Shown here: positions 30,842 through 41,987 of the stretch, one piece after another
Numbering within the stretch: position 1 is the first letter of the stretch
Layout: every line of letters starts with the position of its first letter
DNA from: Pyropia yezoensis
Lineage: Eukaryota > Rhodophyta > Bangiophyceae > Bangiales > Bangiaceae
Direction of reading: 5' to 3'
Length of the DNA: 64,000 bases
NCBI GenBank assembly: GCA_009829735.1
Contig: CM020619.1
Span: 27,740,063 to 27,804,062 of the forward strand
The notes under the pieces: generated by a model
Told to the model about the DNA's origin: nothing
Databases searched by the model: none
The model's input: the letters and a program-made list of their open reading frames with translations, nothing else
Program-made: the position numbers and the translations under genes

Positions 30842-32230
30842 TACTAATCCAAAAACGCACACTTCAGATATATTAATCTATATATTTATTAAATGATAAA
30901 CGGCTACGTCTATCTCGTGACAATCGTTGTTGTGGGATTGTTGCTTGCGCAATTAACATCGCAAAAGTTTAATATACGACCGTCCCACAAGCGGAGTTGC
31001 AGAAGCTCTCTGGATTGACTCCCATCCGACAGAATCACACAAATAGATTCGATTTCGACTCTTCGCTTACTTTTGTTGTCACGTTCATTGAATTTTGGAA
31101 GCGTCGCGCAGTGAGCAATTGGTGCGGCAAGGAGACCTCCCTCCTCGGTGCGGACGACCACGGGCGCCAGGTGGGGAGTGCCGGTGGTACGTCAGACGGT
31201 CTGACTACGACCAACGTCGGCCGGGCTCGTGAAAGAGGGGCGCACGGTGTGAACGTCGGCAGAGGACGGGCAGGAGTCCCTGCCCTGACGAAGCGCCCCG
31301 CCGCCTGCCCTCCCCCACCCGGTCCATCCTCAACCCTCCCTGTCTATCGTCAACCCTCCATGTCAATCTTCCACGCTGCCGGCCTCCCTCCCGCCACAGT
31401 CAATGGTGAAAGAGGTGTGGAGCGCGGCAGTCAGGCCGGGGGGGACCAGCCAGGAGAGGCGGGCGGTGTGCCGCACCTCCCCCCCCCCCTCCACCTGCAT
31501 TGCCAGCCGCCCCTGCCGGTGAGTAAAGGGGCGTCACCCGCCCCCGCTCCAAACGCCGTCTCCCACCCCAGAAGCGCATCCACGTCGCCGCCCTGCGCGG
31601 CGGTGGCAGCCGCCGCCCACACTGCTCCAAGACATCGGCTGAACGCGGCGGCCGCGGCGCGGGTGGTCGCCGCCGTCGCCGCGGCACGGAGGCTGAGGAG
31701 GGTGGGAAGGGTGGCCGCCGCAGCCGTGCCAACACCCAACACCGGCCGTCCAGGCAGAGAGGAGGGCCGTGTGTGCAGTGGCGGTCGTGGTGGGGTGGGG
31801 GGCTGCGGCAGTGGCGGCGGCGGCCGCGGCGATGCGGCCGCCGCCGGCCATTGTCAGCGCGCCGAGGGCGTCAACGAAAGCAAGAAACGGCTCTGAGAAG
31901 GAGGCGGGGGGGGGGGATCGTGGACGCTTGCGAGTGTTGCAGAAGGAGGAGCTAGCCATGACGGGGGCAGAGCTGGGGGGAGGAGCGGGGAAGGGAGAGA
32001 GGGGACGACTACGAAGGAAAGTGCTGGCGGTAAAGAAAGGAGATGCAGGTAAGGAGACCAGGACGGGGAGAAGCGGGGGTGGCTCATAAGGCGCGCCGTA
32101 ACGGCTGCTCCTGTGGTGGGGTCATCACGTCAACCACCGCCGACTCGAACTCTTCCGAAGAGCGCTGTCAAAAGCGCGTGCGGGTATCACCGCTGCCCCT
32201 TCTCTATCCCCTCTTCTCCCCATTCCCATG
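30842..32230. other. Intergenic; low-complexity GCC repeats
   Basis: An AT-rich stretch (30842-31120) changes abruptly to GC-rich sequence with GCC/GCG repeats (31480-31880), open on both strands in Ala/Arg/Pro-rich frames. No domain is visible on either strand. The last few hundred bases (31900-32230) lie past the stop of the minus-strand gene and would hold its 3' end. Confidence 0.4.
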
Positions 32231-34846
32231 CTACGACTCCTCCAGCTGACGCTGCCGTGCCCGCACACTTCGGGCCAAAAGGAGGGTGCCCGGCAGCACC
32301 AGCAGTGTGTACAGGCTCAAGCCCGTGAAGACGCCCACCACGTTGAACACGTCCGCGATGTAGAGGCTCATCCCAAACGACGGGCGCGCGGTGAACGTCT
32401 CCACGGCAAAGCTCTCGAGCCCAAACTCAAGCAGCCACGACGAGTAGCTGCTATTGAATGCCGACGCAAACTTGTTGGCCTCGGCCAGCAGCAGCCGGTC
32501 CACCCGCGTAGCGGTGTACCGCTGGGCATCCACGCCGTACCCGGGCCTCTGCTTTAGCCGCATCCGCACAATGGTGGAACCCGACTCGACACGCTGCACC
32601 AGATCGTCCAGGCCGGGCGTTGGCTGTGGCACCAGGCGACGACCGCGGCCGTCGTCGTCCCCCCCGCGTCCGTCCCCAGCGGGTGGCACCGGCGCAACTC
32701 GCCCACCACCTGCCGGCTCTTGCACGTACACACCCACAAAGTGAGCGTAGATGGGCCCCAGCTGCGCGTGCCGCCACACTGGGTAGTTGTCCTCGTCAAT
32801 GTGTGGTCGCGGGGCGCTCCCAGCCGGCGGCAGACCAAGCGGCGAGTTGAGGTCAACAAGCCATGAGTCCTCCTGGGTACTCCGCGACTGCGTCACCGCG
32901 GTGCGGAGAAGCGACTGTGTTTGAAAGTAGGGGCCGTCGCCGGATTTCCGCCACTTGGGGTAAGACGTCCCTCGCCAGTCAAGGGTAAAACGAATGCTGG
33001 TGCCGGGGGGGGCCGGGTAAAAAAAGCCAGAGAAGAGGTAGACGTTGCACAGAAAGTCAACGTAGGAGGACTTGGCCCCCAAAACCTGAAGCTCCACGTC
33101 CGTGTCGTAGGCCGGCGGGCGTAGCCACTTGTAAATATCCCACTCATCGCCCGCCACCAGTTGGATAAAGCCTCCCGTGGGGTCGGCTCCATCATAGTCG
33201 AGCACGCCCTCCCTTTGGAGGCCGGCAGAGTACTTCCAAAGTTGGCTCACCAGGGTGAGCACGCGCTCAAGAGGGGCGTCCATCGGCTTGACGATGCAGG
33301 ACTCGAGGACGTTTGCGGTGACCAGTTCCACCTGCGCGACAACGTCTTTCCCGACCGCCGCGGCGGTGCCGTTGAGCACGATCTGGGGCGCGGAGCCGAG
33401 TCGGAAGCACGCGCCGCAGAGGCCGGCCTCCTCGGCGACAGTGCGGTCGGCCTTGCCGAGGCCAAGCCCGGGGAAGGGTTTGCCAGCGGAGAGGTTCACG
33501 GGTGCGCCGACGCCCCCAGCGGGAGGTGGCCCCAGTGGCGCAGAGCGACCGCCTTCCATCGAAGGCACGCCCGTCATCCGGTTGAGGACGGCCGCGTCCA
33601 TGTAGCGGAGGGCCCTGGCTGCACTGCAGTCGGCGTTGGCAGGCCCAATCGCCAGCTCCTCCACCACATCCAGGCTCTCAGGGTATACGGCCATGGCACC
33701 CGACGCGTCGCCGACGGAACGGGCGGTGAAGAGCGGCTGCCCCGGAAACTCGTCGGTAGGATAGTTGGAAAAAGCGGGCACGCCCAGGATCGAGGTGCAC
33801 ATTGTGATCACTGGCAGGGGCAGCGTCGGGTGTACGACCACGTCGCGGACTAGCACCGGGTTGCGCTGGCTCTCTGCATACGCCAGACTCAAGCCAATCA
33901 GGCCGCCAACAACGCCAAGCAACGACAGCATCCACGTGATTGACGAGGCTAGAACCACGGACTGCGTTACCTGCCGAACGAAAGGGGCGGACAAGCCTCG
34001 ATGGCCACCACCGTCCTGGCGCTTGGGCCGGGCAGCCGGGGGGGCACGCTGCCAGAGCTGGAACACGTCCCAGGGGCGGGAGCCCTTGCCCGGCACCATC
34101 GCAGCACCTCCGTCGCGCCTGCCGCCATAGCCAACACCACCAGCGCCGCGGACGCCGCCGCGGCCACCACCGCCGCCATCGCTGGGTTCGAGGTCCGCAC
34201 CGGCGTTTGCGTCCCCCCCCCACCCGTGATGCGCCCCAATCTCTGGGTCCACCCGCCCGTGGGCGTCGGAGCCGTTGCCACCCCCGCCCCCCCCCGGCCC
34301 GCCATCGCCCCATGCACCGTTGGGTGCGTGGCTGCTGCCCCCCCCCGACGACCTGCCCCTCCCCAAAGAGGCGGCGGCCCCCCCCAGGCGCACATTCATC
34401 GCCCCCCTCCGCCCATCAGGTGCCCCCTGCGTCAGCGCAGACGCCAGCGCCACAGCCGCCGCCGCCACCTGTGCGCGCACCTTGGCCACCTGCGCGAGCG
34501 TGTCGGTGGGGTCCGTCTTGCCCGGCGCCAGCGCCAGCAGCTCCCGCAGGCACTCTTCCGCATCTTCGGCAACCGTGGCAGCGTCGGCAGCGGCGGCCGA
34601 GGCGGCCGCAGTGTGGGTAGCCGCCGCGTCGTGGCCGCGGGGGGCGGCGGCTGCGTTCCCTGCAGGGGCGCCCGCGGCGACTGCGGCGGAGGCGGCGGCA
34701 GCGGCGGCTGCGAGTGCCTCCACGCGGTCGCCCGCCCGGGCAACGGCGCGGCCAATCGCGACGGCGGTGTGGAGGGTCAACTCCGAGTTGACCAGGGAGG
34801 CCTCCAGGTGGGCTGCCAGCGTCGGGTCATGAAAGCGGCCGGCCAT
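32231..34846 (-). CDS. Two-TM membrane protein, DEG/ENaC-type cation channel candidate
   Basis: 871 aa, intronless. The start is the ATG at 34844-34846 (MAGRFHDPT); the frame is open upstream but Pro/Arg-rich and leader-like. Residues 1-250 are Ala- then Gly-rich and cytosolic by prediction. Membrane segments lie at about 296-324 and 831-857, enclosing a 500-residue loop, which is DEG/ENaC topology. Local signatures agree: HRG 12 residues before TM1 (the family has HG); LPLPVITMC (345-350) just after TM1, like the family's FPAVTIC; and FNVVGVFTGLSLYTLL in TM2, where GLS fits the G-x-S selectivity filter. The loop has several Cys but not an obvious full animal Cys array. The family is best known from animals, so an algal member would be notable. 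The assignment rests on motifs and topology, not an alignment. If correct, it conducts Na+ or other cations at the plasma membrane. Confidence 0.6.
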   Translation of the reverse strand: MAGRFHDPTLAAHLEASLVNSELTLHTAVAIGRAVARAGDRVEALAAAAAAASAAVAAGAPAGNAAAAPRGHDAAATHTAAASAAAADAATVAEDAEECLRELLALAPGKTDPTDTLAQVAKVRAQVAAAAVALASALTQGAPDGRRGAMNVRLGGAAASLGRGRSSGGGSSHAPNGAWGDGGPGGGGGGNGSDAHGRVDPEIGAHHGWGGDANAGADLEPSDGGGGGRGGVRGAGGVGYGGRRDGGAAMVPGKGSRPWDVFQLWQRAPPAARPKRQDGGGHRGLSAPFVRQVTQSVVLASSITWMLSLLGVVGGLIGLSLAYAESQRNPVLVRDVVVHPTLPLPVITMCTSILGVPAFSNYPTDEFPGQPLFTARSVGDASGAMAVYPESLDVVEELAIGPANADCSAARALRYMDAAVLNRMTGVPSMEGGRSAPLGPPPAGGVGAPVNLSAGKPFPGLGLGKADRTVAEEAGLCGACFRLGSAPQIVLNGTAAAVGKDVVAQVELVTANVLESCIVKPMDAPLERVLTLVSQLWKYSAGLQREGVLDYDGADPTGGFIQLVAGDEWDIYKWLRPPAYDTDVELQVLGAKSSYVDFLCNVYLFSGFFYPAPPGTSIRFTLDWRGTSYPKWRKSGDGPYFQTQSLLRTAVTQSRSTQEDSWLVDLNSPLGLPPAGSAPRPHIDEDNYPVWRHAQLGPIYAHFVGVYVQEPAGGGRVAPVPPAGDGRGGDDDGRGRRLVPQPTPGLDDLVQRVESGSTIVRMRLKQRPGYGVDAQRYTATRVDRLLLAEANKFASAFNSSYSSWLLEFGLESFAVETFTARPSFGMSLYIADVFNVVGVFTGLSLYTLLVLPGTLLLARSVRARQRQLEES

Positions 34847-37082
34847 GATCAATGGCTGAGCCGAGACGTGGGGAAAGAAGGAGGGTATAGGGTACAAGTG
34901 CAGCCGTGCATTGGGAGAGAGAGAGGGCGGGGAGGGTGGGGTGGGGACGGATGAGAGATGGGAAAGAGGGGGGGGGAGAGAACGAGCGCAGCAAATGACG
35001 TTCGTGGGTATCTGGCCGTCTGGCAGTGGAAGCGGAGCCGCCGGGGAGAGGATGCGCGGGCGGGAACGCCACACCAGGGTCACCGCGGGAAGCAGAGGCG
35101 AGAGGGCGACGAAGCGGGGGGGCGGCGGCCGCACGGCCGACGGGCGGCCGCCGGCCCCCACGTGGGAGTGGGAGGAAGGTAGGCGAGGAGGGGGATTGGG
35201 GGAGCGCTCGGCACGGATGCGTGCGCGGATGCGGGCGGGAACTGGGTGGGCGGCGTTGGGGTGGGGTTAGCGGGCGGCAGTATCGGTGCCGTCGCGGTGG
35301 CGTCGTAGACCCCGCGGCGCGCACCTGTGTGCGCACGCGGGTGCGCGCGGGGGCTTCCCCGGGGCCCCCCGCTCGCCCTCACAGCGGCGGGGCGCGCGGC
35401 GGGCGCGCGGCGGGTGCGGTGGCGGGGGAGCCACGCCCTGGCACGGAGGCCCTGCGCGCGCTGCTCCAGCAAAGCAGGCCGCTTGGCCAACACCAGATGA
35501 TCTGCCGTGGTGATACGCGACCCCGCTACGCACGAGGGAGCGCACAGCGGGCAGAGACGCGGAAGGTTTGACCGCGGTCAAGAGAAAAAGAAAAAGAAGA
35601 AGAGGGCGCCGCAGTTGGCAGCCAATGAGATACATCTGTCGTGTACACATGTACGACCCTGCTGTGGTGGGGGGGCAACGAGACCGCTGCTGGATGGTGC
35701 CTTTCCAAGCCAGTTGTTTCCCCCTCCTGCCGTTCTAGGTCAAGGTGCCGCCTGTCTGTCACTCACGACGGGATCGCTCACTCGCGAGCCGTGATTTTCC
35801 CGTCCGGCCAATAGGCTGTCTGTACATTTTTGCAGTACCAACACTTGGAACGCGCCCCTTTTCTGAGGCACGGCCTATCGCGCCGACTTAATCTTCAGCA
35901 TTGCATTGACATTTCGACTCAGCGTGACTCTCACCTCCAGTCCAGTGAGCATCGCTTGGCAGCGTGACCCGTTTGCCCCTGTCTGTCTTCTTAAATAGTG
36001 GGTGTCTGTCGTCGGCGCGGCGCGGAGCCCTGTTGCTGGGTGCAGCGCGCGGTGAGGATGCCTGCCGCGGGGCCCACGGCGGCCACCCCCACTGGTGTAG
36101 TTCGCAGTGCAACGAGCGGTAAATAAGAGGGTGTGCGCGAGGGCGGGCCACAAGGAGGGAATGAGGGGTGTGGAGGAGTGGGAGCCGCGGCTGCCAGTCG
36201 AGAAGTGGAGGGGAGAGGGGCACCCGTCTCCGGGCGGTGCCACACATGCGGATGGGTGCGCCGCTGCAGGCGCGGCGGCGTGGCTCTGCCCCAAGTGTTG
36301 GCGGTGCCGTCCGAGCGCGTCGAGGAGATGACTGATGAGAGGAACAAACTCCAAAAGATGGGGGAACGGGCGGTAGCTGCCCGCTCGTCAGTCTGACCCG
36401 AGCGCCTGTTCCTCTCTTCTTGGTTTTTGTGTACCCGAGCGTTCGCCTTTGCTCTTTACAGCCATTCTTTCTTGACGCTCCTCCTCTGATTGTAGCCAAT
36501 GCTTCATGGGTTGCCAGTCGACGCAGAAGAGTGAGTTTCCGGCAGCGCGGATGAGCAGCTTTGGCGGCCGTTGGGCCCCAATGTGGACCATGGCGGGGGC
36601 ACACACAGAGAAATAGCCGTTGCAGAGGAGCCGCGGGGCTCTGGCCGTGCGCGTCTTGTATCTCGCTCCCTGTGGTTCGAGGCGCAGCCGTCGGAAGCCG
36701 CCCGCCAACGGGTCCCACCATGTTTCGTCCAGTAGTGACCCGCGGCCTGGTCGGAGCGACACTCTGTTATGTGTGCGCAGGCGTGGAACACACGTAATTG
36801 GTGGACTCAATCGATTCAGACACGTCAATGTTCAGGCCCGTTCGCAGTTCGCGTGCCGTCACGTGTGACGACGGTACAAAAGGTATAAAAGCTGCGAAAG
36901 AAACTGGACAGGGCCGATGTATACGGTTATCAATTACATAAGTATTTACACATTCGCAAGATTCCTTGAGATTGACACAAACAAATGAGTGTGACCAGAA
37001 GAAGAGCGGGGTGTTTGGCAGCCCTGCCCAAGTCGGATGCCACCGGAGACCATCCACCGTCCACGGCGCGGCGAACAGCATC
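34847..37082. other. Intergenic between the channel gene and the transposase remnant
   Basis: The first 300 bp are the presumed promoter and leader of the minus-strand gene (GAGAGAGAG/GGGGAG-rich at about 34915-34980). From 35280 to 36800 frames are open on the minus strand (for example 36388-36828) without any domain I recognise. GC content falls after 36840. Confidence 0.4.
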
Positions 37083-37564
37083 ATGGACCCCACTCCTATC
37101 TGGAGTGCGGGTGCTTTTGTAACTTCTGTAGCTGGCGCCCTACATGCCCGCCGTGGTATTCTCTCGGACCCCTTTCAATACACTTCTGTTCCTTTTCCTT
37201 TTTCCCACGTCCGGGCTCGCTACGGCGCCCTCTTTCAACGCGCTGTGCGCATGTCCGAGAGCACTTTCCACAGCCTGGTCGATGTCCTGCGCCCTCGCTT
37301 GCCGCGTCGAGGCTTCTCGGCGGAGATTCGTTCGGCTATGGCCCTGCGCTACTTGGGCGGCGGTAGCTACATGGACATTTGCGCAGCGGTTGGAGCGCAT
37401 CCAGCCACACTTTGTACCGTGCCTTGTGGGACGTTGTGGACGCTGTGAACTCTACCCCGGCCCGGCGCATCTGCGCGTGCCACCCCTTGGGTGACGAATT
37501 CAATGACAGCACGCTGGCCAGAGAGTTGTCTCAAGACAGTTCATCGCTGATCGCAATTTGGTAG
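37083..37564 (+). pseudogene. PIF/Harbinger transposase, 5' fragment, frameshifted
   Basis: The N-terminal part matches the usual opening of PIF/Harbinger DDE transposases: ALFQRAVRMSESTFHSLVDVLRPRL, then SAEIRSAMALRYLGGGSYMDICAAVG (about 37215-37395). After about 37400 the homology moves to another frame, reading LYRALWDVVDAVNSTPA, which is the family's next helix; the first frame stops at 37446. The catalytic DDE domain is absent, so this is a truncated, inactive remnant of a cut-and-paste transposon. Terminal repeats could not be identified, though a large palindrome starts 31 bp downstream. Confidence 0.75.
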
Positions 37565-37595
37565 CTGCAAGTCTTGCCCTCTGCAGTGTATTCAG

Positions 37596-37656
37596 CGGTA
37601 TACCGCGGTATAAACATACGTGGCGCGCCCGCGTATGTGTATACCGCGGTATACCG
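37596..37656. repeat. 61-bp near-perfect palindrome
   Basis: Arms of 25 bp (37596-37620 and 37632-37656) differ at one position and flank an 11-base loop containing GGCGCGCC. Each arm contains the sub-palindrome GGTATACCGCGGTATA. It lies between the transposase fragment and the F-box-like gene. Confidence 0.9.
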
Positions 37657-38094
37657 TCGGGACGGGCACAGCCAATCAGATCGGCGTTACGCGAATGTAC
37701 CGTCACGCCGATTGCAACTGCGAACGGGCCTGATCCACGCCAGGCGAGGCCCCTGCCAGGCAACCTCGTCATCCTCGACTTCCTTTTGACTGCGCCTTGT
37801 CCGCCTCCCTGCCATGCTGGACGCCGCCGCCGCGCGCCCCCTCCCATCATGCACCACGCCTTCATGGTTACAACAGGCGGGCAGGCAGAGCACCTCCCCC
37901 CCCCCGCCGTTTTCGCCTTTGCCCCTCTTCCCCCCGACCAGTTCCCCCGCGCCCCTCTGCCACCCAATGACCCGTGGTGGCCGCCGCCGCCGCCGCCGCT
38001 GCCGCCACCTCCCCCCCCGCCCTTCTTTGTTCCGCTCCTTCCCCCCCCCCCGGCTCTTACCCCTTTTCCAGCCTAGCAGCCCCCCCCCACGGCC

Positions 38095-39477
38095 ATGCCC
38101 CCCCCCCCCTTCTGGCCACCCCTCACGGGGACGCCCCCCCCCCCCCACCGTCTTGCCCTTCCCGTTGCCGCCGCCGGCCGGCCGCCCCTGCCGACGCTCA
38201 CCCTCCTCGACCTCCCCGACGACCTCCTCCGCCGCCTCGCCGACGCGCTGCCCGCGCACGCCATCGCCGCCGTGGCGGCGACCTGCCGCCGCCTGCGGGG
38301 GGTGCTCGCCGATGAGGCGGCCGCGGCGCTCTTCCTCGCCCTCACGGGGGGGGTACGGCGGGGCGCCGCCGGCACGGGGGGGAGGGGGGGCCGCCCAGAA
38401 GGGGGTGGGCGGCAGGGGGGCGCGCCCCTGCCGCTGTTATTGCCGTCGCCGCTGTCGCTGACACCCCGGCGGGCGGCTGCCGCCGCCGCCGCGACCACTG
38501 CCGCCACTGACGTGGGGGCGGCCGCACCCCTGAGCGGCGGCGGCGCTCCCGTGTGGGCTACCGCCTGTGGCCGCCCCTACACCCGCGCAGAGGTGGTGGC
38601 AGAGGGCGCCGCCGCCGCCGCGGTCGTTGCGGCCATTGTCGCGCCACCCGACGACGACGGCGGCGGCGGCGGCGGGCGCCACCCGGCCGCCGCCCACGGC
38701 CGGCGGTGTGGGGGGTGCGTGCCGCCGCCTGGGCCGACAGCCGGCGGCAGCGGCGGCGGGTGTGCTGCTGGCCGCCGCGGCGCGCGGGGCGGGCCGGCCG
38801 GCGGCCGTCCCCGCGCGGCGGACCTGCACCCCACCCTCGACGCCGCGGCCGGATGGTGGGTGCCCCCGCCGGGCGTGCCCCGCGTCATGGCCCCCCCCGC
38901 CCGGCCCGAGGACCCGTGGGCGGGGCCGGCGGTTGCCGCCGCCGCAGCGCGCCACAGTGGCGGCCGGCCGGCAGGCCCCCCGGGGGCCCCCCTCCGTGCG
39001 CCCGCGCTGCGGCACCACCTGCGTGTCTCGGTCGGCCGCGTCGGCGGCGCCGGCCGCCGTGGCCTGATGCTCCCCGCCGCCCTGCGGGCGGCGGTGGCCG
39101 CACACGGCACCCTCCGGGGCGCTCAAAAGCGAGCGGCGAGCCGCGCCGCGACCTCAGCGGCCGTCGCCGCCCGCCGGGACCGGTGGGGGGTCCTTGCGGC
39201 GGCCGCGGGGGTACCCCCGTGGGCGGCCACCGCCGTGTTGACGGGCGGCCGGTGTGTCGACCCGGTGCCCCGGTACGTGTGGCGGCCACGGCCGCGGCGG
39301 GGGGGGGGGGAGGGGGCGGCACAGGCGGCAGAGGCAGGGACCGAAGCGGCAGCGGCGGCGGCAGCGGCGGCGGTGGTGGCGGCGCTGGCCGCCGCCGCCG
39401 CGGGGGGGGTGCCCGTTGCGGACGAGCCCGACGACGTGACCGCCGCCGCCGCGGCGGTCAATGGCAGCAGCAACAGC

Positions 39478-39508
<31 letters not shown>

Positions 39509-39860
39509 ACGGCAGTGGCGGCGGTGCCAACAGAGGCGGTGGCGGCAGCGGCGGCGAGGCCGCCCCCACCGTCAGTGCGCTGCGGCGGCTGGTGTTGAAA
39601 GCCGCCGCGGCGGGCGGCACGGAAAAGGCGGCGACAGCGGCGGGGACGGCGCTTGCAGCGGCCGTCGCGGCCACTACCAGCGCCGCCGACGCCCGTGCGG
39701 CGGCGTGGACGTCGGCGGCGCCGGTGCGCGCAGCGCGGCGGGCGGCGATGGGGGTGGCAATGGAGGCGTACGGGCTGGAGCCGCACGTGGAGTGGGTGTG
39801 GGCGGCCCTCCGGGGGGGAATCCCGGCGGTGGCGGCATGGCTCGACGGCGCCGACCAGCT

Positions 39861-39896
<36 letters not shown>

Positions 39897-40566
39897 AGCC
39901 GTGCCACCCCGCCTGGGGGGGCCTCCACGCGCTGCGGCCACCACCACCACCACCACCACCACAACCACCACTGCGGCGGCTGCCGCCGCCTCCGCCGCCG
40001 CCGCCTCCGCCGCCGCCGCCGCCGCCGCGACCTCCACCGCAACCTCCACCTCTCTGACTGTCGATGCTGCCTCTACGGGCTCCCCCTCCCGCGGTGCCGC
40101 CGCCACCTCTGACGCCGCCGCCGGGGACCCCCCCCCCGCGGTGCTGGCCACCGCTCTGGATCTCATCGTGCTGACCTTTTGCAACCTCCGCATGCCCCTG
40201 CGGCTGGCCCTCTTTACCTCCCCCGCTGAGGGGGGCGGGCACCCCTCCGTCATGGTGGCCATGGCCCGGCGGTGGGTGCAGGATCTCCTCGCGCGCCACG
40301 ACTGGGAGGCAACGGCCGCGGCGGCGGCGGCAGCGGCGGCCGTGACCGGGCGTCGTCGGCGGGGGGAGGCGGCGTCGCCGCCGCTACCGTCGTCGACGAC
40401 AACGCCGTCGGCGGCGGCGGCGACGGCGGCATTCCCAGCGGCGGCCGCCGCCGATTCCGCCCTCGCGGTGGCGGCGGCGCAGACGCTGCTGCGGCGGCAC
40501 GCCGAGGCGACCGCCCTCGGCGAAAAGATGAACGCAGAGCTCCTGCATGTGGCCGACGACGGGTGA
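38095..40566 (+). CDS. F-box-like protein, Ala/Gly-rich
   Basis: 823 aa. Residues 36-75 (LLDLPDDLLRRLADALPAHAIAAVAATCRRLRGVL) fit an F-box: LPDDLL at the start, the helical core, and the CRRLR end. F-box proteins bring substrates to SCF ubiquitin ligases through SKP1. The rest is dominated by Ala, Gly, Pro, Thr (TTTTTTTTTT) and Arg tracts. Two more normal islands remain: about 535-585 (AMGVAMEAYGLEPHVEWVWAALRGGIPAVAAWLDG) and about 680-740 (LDLIVLTFCNLRMPLRLALFTSP, MVAMARRWVQDLLARHDWEA). The final segment, LLRRHAEATALGEKMNAELLHVADDG, is helical. No substrate-binding repeat was recognised. The frame and preferred composition run through the whole length without a break. ATG at 38095 is chosen because it precedes the F-box closely; an upstream start is possible. 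Confidence 0.6.
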
Positions 40567-41567
40567 ACGAACGAGCAAGGCCTCTGCCGCTGCGCATTGG
40601 CGCAAAAGAAAAACACGAGAAAGAGGGCGGGCTGCGCGGCTGACCGGGAGGGGGGCTCGCGGTGGGTGTAGCTGGGAGACAAGGGGGGGGCTGGGGGGGG
40701 GGTCGCCGCCGCCACAGCAGGAGCCCCCCGCAGAGGCGCCCCCCCCGCCCCCCTATTGGGGTTCTGTGGGAAGTGGGCGGGCGGGACAGCGGCCCGCGCC
40801 GCCCGGCGGTGGCGACCGCGCTGTTGCTGCCCGTGACGGCAACCCGGCCGCCGATGGCGCGCCGGCAGCGCGAGCGGCCGCCTGGGGCCTTTGCGGGGTG
40901 GTCCCCTGCGCACACAGGGGGGGTCGAGCCCGCCCCATCGGGGGCAAGGTGGGCGGTGGAGAGCTCACACGGCGCCCGGCTGGGCCCAACGCCTCCACAC
41001 CCGCCGCCCAGGGGAGGGGGCACGCCAGGCGGGCAGGAGGAGGGAGGCAACCATCGCGGCCACGGATGGAGAGGCCCATTGGGGGGGGGGGGGGGGGGGG
41101 GAGTGGGGGCGGCCAGCAGCGAGGGCCAAGGGAGTGATAGAGAAGAGAACGCAGGGACGCCTATGCACCTACCAGAGACATTTACCCAGCCACTGCCGCT
41201 GCCTGGTTCCCTCCCAGAGACGCAGGCCGTGGGGGCTCCGTACCACGGCCGCCGAGCGTCACGCCCGCGCTCGCTGCAGCGCAGCAGACGCCGGCCATCT
41301 ACCCCCCCCCCACCTCTCCCCCCTCCCCACTCGCCGCGCTCTGCACAGCCACCCCCCTCACGGCACACGAGCGTGCGGACCCGGGGGGGAACGTCGCTGC
41401 TGCCTCCCCGCCCGCGCATCCCCGTCTCCTCGACCAGTCATTGCCGCGGTGCGCGCAGGTGCTGCAGCCATTGGCGGGTGACGAGCAGCGGCAGCTTCTA
41501 CCGGTATCACCGCGCCGTGACGGCGTGCGCGCTTAAACGCGACGCATGTTGCCAGGGACAGCCACGC
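40567..41567. other. Intergenic, G/C runs
   Basis: Downstream of the F-box-like gene. Both strands are open in Gly/Arg/Pro-rich frames without a domain. It includes a 21-G run at 41081-41101. The end adjoins a possible 3' exon of a minus-strand gene. Confidence 0.4.
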
Positions 41568-41987
41568 CTAGCCGAGGCGGTAGGAGAAAGAGTACATGTG
41601 GACAGCGAGCAAGTAGGTAAAGAGCAGCCGCGGGGGGTAGTGCGACGACACCCAGTGCCAGTTGCTCACCGTGACGGGTGACTTTACAAAGCCACGCGAC
41701 GACCAGCACACAAACAGCAGCAGCTGGTCGCCAAAGAACTGTGGAGGGATGACGGAGCGAAGTTCGGCGGGGTGGGGGGGGGGGGGGGGGGCGGCCGCCG
41801 GCGGGACGTGAATCGATGGGGGCACGCCAGTAGGGTTTGTGCGGCGTGTCAGTAACAAGCGGCCACGCGCCCTCTTCCGCGCCAGCACCGCCTCTGTTGT
41901 GCAGCGGCACGAATGGGGCCCCGGCGGGCCGCCCACATCCGCAGGGCCAGCAAAAAAGAGCCTGTACACCCAAGGCGTACGCCTCAT
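41568..41987 (-). CDS. Possible 3' exon of a membrane protein, unrecognised
   Basis: The minus-strand frame ends in a hydrophobic, aromatic-rich tail (PPQFFGDQLLLFVCWSS, then SSHYPPRLLFTYLLAVHMYS) that does not look like the surrounding low-complexity sequence and resembles the end of a membrane protein. The 5' part is Pro-rich and probably not exon. Another hydrophobic minus-strand stretch (VLRYALDGLVLVPRLAGILSFLFEV) lies at about 42106-42190, and a membrane-type ORF starts at 43457, so all three may be exons of one gene. Splice sites were not resolved. Confidence 0.25.
   Translation of the reverse strand: MRRTPWVYRLFFAGPADVGGPPGPHSCRCTTEAVLARKRARGRLLLTRRTNPTGVPPSIHVPPAAAPPPPPHPAELRSVIPPQFFGDQLLLFVCWSSRGFVKSPVTVSNWHWVSSHYPPRLLFTYLLAVHMYSFSYRLG

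Noticed and set aside
36388-36828. 146-codon minus-strand frame next to the Harbinger remnant
   Set aside because: Considered as a transposon-linked second ORF, but no Myb/SANT-like or other motif is visible.
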